Origin: an uncultured Pseudomonadales bacterium
Lineage (GTDB): Bacteria > Pseudomonadota > Gammaproteobacteria > Pseudomonadales > Azotimanducaceae
Direction: 5' to 3'
Assembly (NCBI GenBank): GCA_958296195.1
Contig: OY282455.1
Span: forward strand, 1,426,001-1,490,000
Length of the DNA stretch: 64,000 nt
A model generated the notes under the pieces. It saw only the letters and a list, made by a program, of their open reading frames with translations. It did no database searches and was not told the DNA's origin. Every line of letters begins with the position of its first letter. Position 1 is the first letter of the stretch. Positions 60,575 through 64,000 of this stretch are shown piece after piece. Both the position numbers and the translations under genes were made by a program.

Positions 60575-62215
60575 TCAGTTGCCCGCGGTGGAGAAAGCTA
60601 GGCGCGCCTGCAACACCTCCACCAGCTTGCTCTTGATGATCTTGCGGGTGGGGGTCATGGGCATGGCGTCCACCGTCTCCAAGCGCTCGGGCCATTTCAC
60701 CTTGGCCACGTCTTGCTCCGCAAGGTGAGCGCAAACCTCGTCAAGGGTCAGGGATTCGCCAAGCCGCAACTGCACGAACAGGCAGGCCCTCTCGCCTAAA
60801 ATCGGGTCCGGCATGGGCACGATGGCGGACAAGAACACCTTGTCATGGTCGTTGACCATGGCTTCAATGTCGAGGGGATTTATCTTGATGCCGCCGCGGT
60901 TGATGATGTCCTTTTGCCGCCCGGTCATATAGACGTTGCCGTCCGCGTCCATCTTGGCCAAGTCGCCGGTGCGAAACCAGCCATCCTCACGAAAGGCCGA
61001 TTGGTTGGCCGCCTCGTTGCCAAAGTAGCCGGCAAACAGGAAGGGGCCGCGAAACTCCAGCTCCCCCTCTTCATCGGCCGGCAGCACCCGCCCTTCCTCC
61101 GGTTCGCAGATACGAATTTCGTGGCCGCCCACGGACGTGCCGATGGATGTCATGCGCAGTTCCCGAGTGGCGTCCAGCGGATTCATCAAAGTCATTAGCA
61201 CCTCAGTCATGCCAAACATCTGACAGATGGCGGCGTTTTTGAAGGTCGCCTCCATTTGCGTAAACACCTCTGGCGGACAGGCCGAACCGGCCAGCACCGC
61301 CATGCGCAGCCATTGCGTCACATCCTCGGTCAGGGCGCCGGTGTGCAAGGCACCGAGAAAGTGCGCCGGCGCACAGAAGGTAATGGTCGCACGGTGCTCG
61401 GTCAGCGCTTCGGCAAAGGCCGATGGGGTGAACGACGGCATCAAAACCGCGGTGGCGCCACCATGCAGAGTCAGCCCAGCGACGCAAATTCCGTAGGCGT
61501 GGGTGAACGGCGGTGCGGACAGCACTCGATCCTCCTGGCTAAGGCCGCAGCGGGCGGACATCGCCCGATGGGTGGCCGCCAAAGTATGGAAAGGGTGGAC
61601 CACCGCCTTGGGCGCCGCCGAGGTGCCCGAGGTGAACGCCAACAAGCAGGGGGCGTCCGCCGACGGCTTGGCAATTGCCCGGGGCGCATGGGCAAGCAAT
61701 TCGTCAAAAGCCACGGTGCCGGGCGGGGCGTCGCCGCCCAGCACATAGATTTCCCCCAAACTGGAAACCCTCTGCCGCAAGGCGGACATGGTGGTCGGCG
61801 CGTCGTAGTTCCGCATTCCGTTCCAGCAAACCACAGCCTTTACGCCGCCGTGGTTCATCAGCGGCGCCAGTTCCCCTTCTCGATAGGGCATGTGCAGCAA
61901 GGTGGGCACAGCGCCCAGCCGGTGCAGGGCGTGCCAAGCGATCAGCATTTCCGGCACGTTGGGCAACTGCAGGCCCACGGTGTCACCGCCACGGATGCCG
62001 GCGGCGTCAAAACCGGCGGCGCAGCGCAGCACCCTGTCGTTGAACTCGGCGTAGCTGACCTCAACGCCTGGGCCAACGATCGCCGGATGATCGGGGATTT
62101 CCGCCGCCCACTTCGCCAACCACTCGAAGGGCCGTTCGGCGGCCCAAGCCCCCTCCCTTAGCCAACGCTCCGCATAGCCGGCGGGATACTGGACGCTCTC
62201 TCGTAAATTCGCCAC
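60575..62215 (-). CDS. Acyl-CoA synthetase (AMP-binding, class I adenylate-forming)
   Basis: 546 residues. ATP motif LAFTSGTSAAPKAVVHPF, MFGMTEV, WFRTGDLAKMD and the catalytic Lys region PMTPTRKIIKSKL are present. A GTG start at 62215 follows AGGGGA. It is like cyclohexanecarboxylate/short aliphatic-acid CoA ligases that begin with the same length. It opposes the quinone oxidoreductase. It forms an operon with the enoyl-CoA hydratase and ATP-grasp ligase on the minus strand, pointing to activation of a carboxylic acid followed by beta-oxidation. Confidence 0.92.
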   Translation of the reverse strand: MANLRESVQYPAGYAERWLREGAWAAERPFEWLAKWAAEIPDHPAIVGPGVEVSYAEFNDRVLRCAAGFDAAGIRGGDTVGLQLPNVPEMLIAWHALHRLGAVPTLLHMPYREGELAPLMNHGGVKAVVCWNGMRNYDAPTTMSALRQRVSSLGEIYVLGGDAPPGTVAFDELLAHAPRAIAKPSADAPCLLAFTSGTSAAPKAVVHPFHTLAATHRAMSARCGLSQEDRVLSAPPFTHAYGICVAGLTLHGGATAVLMPSFTPSAFAEALTEHRATITFCAPAHFLGALHTGALTEDVTQWLRMAVLAGSACPPEVFTQMEATFKNAAICQMFGMTEVLMTLMNPLDATRELRMTSIGTSVGGHEIRICEPEEGRVLPADEEGELEFRGPFLFAGYFGNEAANQSAFREDGWFRTGDLAKMDADGNVYMTGRQKDIINRGGIKINPLDIEAMVNDHDKVFLSAIVPMPDPILGERACLFVQLRLGESLTLDEVCAHLAEQDVAKVKWPERLETVDAMPMTPTRKIIKSKLVEVLQARLAFSTAGN

Positions 62216-62225
62216 GATGATTCCC

Positions 62226-63056
62226 CTAGCTGTCGATGGTCTTCATTTCCACTTGGTCGAGATTAACTTGCAAGGCGTTGGTCCGCTCGCCCCGGTCAAA
62301 GGCGTTCAACCGCTCCTTGGCGTAGGGATGCTCCAAGGCCTCGAGAATGTTCATGCATTCGTGTTCGGTGCATTCCTCCAAGGAGCGACGCCAGCCGTCG
62401 TGGAAAGTTTGCTTCACGAACTTCTGCAAGTGGGTTGGGCCATCGGCGAGCTGCTGGCCTATGGAGGCGGTCATTTCCGTAAATTTCTCGCCTTCATACA
62501 CGCGGTTGACGATGCCCCATTCCTGAGCCTCGTAGGCGTCCAGGGTGCGGTTGGTCAGCATCAGCTCAATGGCTCGGCGAAAGCCGACGATTTTCGTCAA
62601 CGTGTAGGAGGACCCGCCGTCGTTGGCCATGCCGTTCGCCATCCAGGAGGCGTAGAACTTGGCTGTTTCGTTGCAGATGGCAATGTCCGAGGCCAAGACC
62701 AGCCCCATCCCACCGCCGACGGCGATGCCGTTGACGGCGCACAGCACCGGCATGGGCAGGCGGGTGATTCGATGCAGCATCTGATGCCACCACATAGCCA
62801 CCTCGCGGAAACCCTGACGCAGCTCCTCGCGGTTGTCGATGCTATAGCCCTTCAGGCTGACCCCGGCGCAAAATGCCTCCCCCGCGCCAGTCAGCACTAG
62901 GACGCCGGCGTCCTCGTTGTCCTCCACCACGCCCAAGGCGCGGTGAATCTCGGACAGCGCTTCCGTGTTGAGGGAGTTGCGGGCGTAAGGCCGATTCAGA
63001 ACTAGCGTCGCCACACGATCGGCGATCTCCAAGGTGATGTTCTTGAATTCAGGCAT
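62226..63056 (-). CDS. Enoyl-CoA hydratase/isomerase
   Basis: 276 residues of the crotonase family. GEAFCAGVSLKGY is the first active-site block, ALCAVNGIAVGGGMGLVLASDIAIC the oxyanion-hole/CoA-binding block, followed by the ANDGGSSYTLTKIVG segment. The usual Glu of the second catalytic position appears replaced (DGGSS), so hydratase chemistry may be altered. ATG 63056 has AGGGGGG just upstream. Stop is 10 nt before the AMP-ligase start. Confidence 0.92.
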   Translation of the reverse strand: MPEFKNITLEIADRVATLVLNRPYARNSLNTEALSEIHRALGVVEDNEDAGVLVLTGAGEAFCAGVSLKGYSIDNREELRQGFREVAMWWHQMLHRITRLPMPVLCAVNGIAVGGGMGLVLASDIAICNETAKFYASWMANGMANDGGSSYTLTKIVGFRRAIELMLTNRTLDAYEAQEWGIVNRVYEGEKFTEMTASIGQQLADGPTHLQKFVKQTFHDGWRRSLEECTEHECMNILEALEHPYAKERLNAFDRGERTNALQVNLDQVEMKTIDS

Positions 63057-63069
63057 GGTCCCCCCTAAG

Positions 63070-64000
63070 TCAAGATGGTTGAAAATTCGCCCACTCGCCG
63101 AGCATAATCCTGGCGTCCACGGCAACGGCGCCATCCGCTTGGGCCAACACCGGGTTAACGTCCAGTTCGGCGATCTCGGGAAAATCGCAGATGAGTTGGG
63201 ACAGGCGCATGGCCATGTCCTCGATTGCATCCAAGTCACAGGCCGGCTGGCCGCGGGTGCCCTTGAGCACCTTGGCGAACCGGAGGTTGTCGATCATCGC
63301 CGCCGCCTCAGCTTCGTCAATGGGCGCTATGGCGAAGGCGAAATCATCGAGCAATTCCGTGTAAAGGCCGCCGGCGCCTAAAACCAACGCGGGGCCGAAC
63401 ACCGGATCGTTTTTGGCGCCTAGGATGATCTCCTGTCCACCAGTCACCATCTCCTGCACGAACAAACCATCGAGCTTGGTCCCTTGGCCAGCGGCACGCT
63501 CCGCCATGCGATCGAAGCAGGACAGCAGCTCCTTCGCATTGGCGATGCCCAGCCGCACACCACCGACATCGGATTTGTGGATGACGTCTTGGGACATCAT
63601 TTTCGCCGCCACTGGATAGCCGAGGGCAGGTGCCTGTTTTTGGAGTTGTCTCCGGTCCGCAGCCACCATCCAAGGGGCGGTGCGGAAACCGTATGCCTCT
63701 AAAACCGCAAATGCCTCGGCGAACAGGTGGCGCCGCTGCTCTTGTTGAGCTTTCTCCAGAACGGTTCGCGCCTTGGCGTGGTCCACTGGCCTTGGCACCA
63801 ACACCGGACGTGCGGCCTGGGCGGTGTGGCGGGCGTAGTCGTGCATTTTGCGCAAAGTCCGCGCCGCGTCCTCCAGGCTGGGAAAGACCATGAGGTTGCC
63901 GTCTCGCTCCAACCGCTTGGTCATGCCCTGCACGTCCAGACCGTAGCTCCAGCCGAGGATGGGCTTGCGCGGATGCTTGCTGGCCAGTGCCGGCAGATGC
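63070..64000 (-). CDS. ATP-grasp acyl-CoA synthetase / acetate-CoA ligase family, N-terminus outside window
   Basis: The reading frame is open to the window edge (codons for LGWSYGLDVQGMTK precede an internal ATG). The C-terminal ~290 residues match ATP-grasp_5 of NDP-forming acyl-CoA synthetases: AEAFAVLEAYGF, VAAKMMSQDVIHKSDVGGVRLG, LFVQEMV..GQEIILGAKNDPVFGPALVLGAGG, DLDVNPV-type ELDVNPVLA. The catalytic His and CoA-binding domains lie beyond base 64000. It heads the minus-strand operon with the enoyl-CoA hydratase. The substrate is unknown; related proteins handle acetyl-, pimeloyl- or aryl-CoA. Confidence 0.88.
   Translation of the reverse strand, partial: HLPALASKHPRKPILGWSYGLDVQGMTKRLERDGNLMVFPSLEDAARTLRKMHDYARHTAQAARPVLVPRPVDHAKARTVLEKAQQEQRRHLFAEAFAVLEAYGFRTAPWMVAADRRQLQKQAPALGYPVAAKMMSQDVIHKSDVGGVRLGIANAKELLSCFDRMAERAAGQGTKLDGLFVQEMVTGGQEIILGAKNDPVFGPALVLGAGGLYTELLDDFAFAIAPIDEAEAAAMIDNLRFAKVLKGTRGQPACDLDAIEDMAMRLSQLICDFPEIAELDVNPVLAQADGAVAVDARIMLGEWANFQPS

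Noticed and set aside
60506-60575. GAGGC/GCCTC hairpin between the quinone oxidoreductase and CoA ligase as a terminator
   Set aside because: The stem is short (5 bp) and no T-run follows on either strand.

Overview
The window is high-GC DNA, most likely from an uncultured gammaproteobacterium, perhaps marine or host-associated (inference). The strongest evidence is the conserved core order miaB, ybeZ (phoH-like), ybeY, ybeX/corC, lnt, leuS, lptE, holA on the + strand between 3.1 and 15.2 kb. DUF1820, LptE, Lnt and two TonB-dependent receptor loci (one degraded) show a Gram-negative envelope. GTG and TTG starts and 4-nt start/stop overlaps are common.

Layout. 0-3 kb: a truncated FAD-dependent ferredoxin/rubredoxin-type reductase, DUF1820, and a self-contained secreted-protein gene with its own promoter, a hairpin that sequesters a ribosome-binding site, and a terminator. 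3-15 kb: the core cluster, interrupted by a Uma2-like gene and by a two-gene pair (small DUF5678-like protein plus retropepsin-like protease). 15-20 kb: a SixA-like phosphatase, a CobS/CobT pair without CobN, and an acyl-CoA dehydrogenase. 20-32 kb: small metabolic and envelope genes, a TonB-receptor remnant, a type-B carboxylesterase, a PKD-domain lipoprotein with an HExxH motif, a cupin, an intact TonB receptor, a glyoxalase, tRNA-Cys, two small orphans and tRNA-Ser. 32-40 kb: an alpha/beta hydrolase, two transporters around a second carboxylesterase, a MaoC-type hydratase and a nitroreductase. 40-48 kb: two large secreted proteases in tandem, one trypsin-like and multidomain (1758 aa), the other a subtilase autotransporter (878 aa). 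48-64 kb: a catabolic region with an acyl-CoA dehydrogenase, a frameshifted limonene-epoxide-hydrolase-like gene, OsmC divergent from a GntR regulator, a fused HyuA/HyuB (5-oxoprolinase-type) gene, a three-subunit molybdenum hydroxylase whose large subunit is fused to a CoxG domain, a quinone oxidoreductase, and an opposing acyl-CoA synthetase / enoyl-CoA hydratase / ATP-grasp CoA ligase operon. Together the last block looks like ring or amide opening, hydroxylation, CoA activation and beta-oxidation of an unidentified substrate.

The most unusual signal is a family of short (about 42-45 bp) GC-rich palindromic repeats. They sit in tandem upstream of lnt, where they appear to supply its Shine-Dalgarno and ATG, inside lnt as an in-frame triple insertion plus a reversed degenerate copy, at the lnt 3' end, between leuS and lptE, and as degraded in-frame copies in a carboxylesterase. 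They resemble in concept the protein-invading palindromic elements of Rickettsia, but the sequence is different and I do not recognise it. A LeuRS of a type not expected in gammaproteobacteria lies between two of the repeat clusters.
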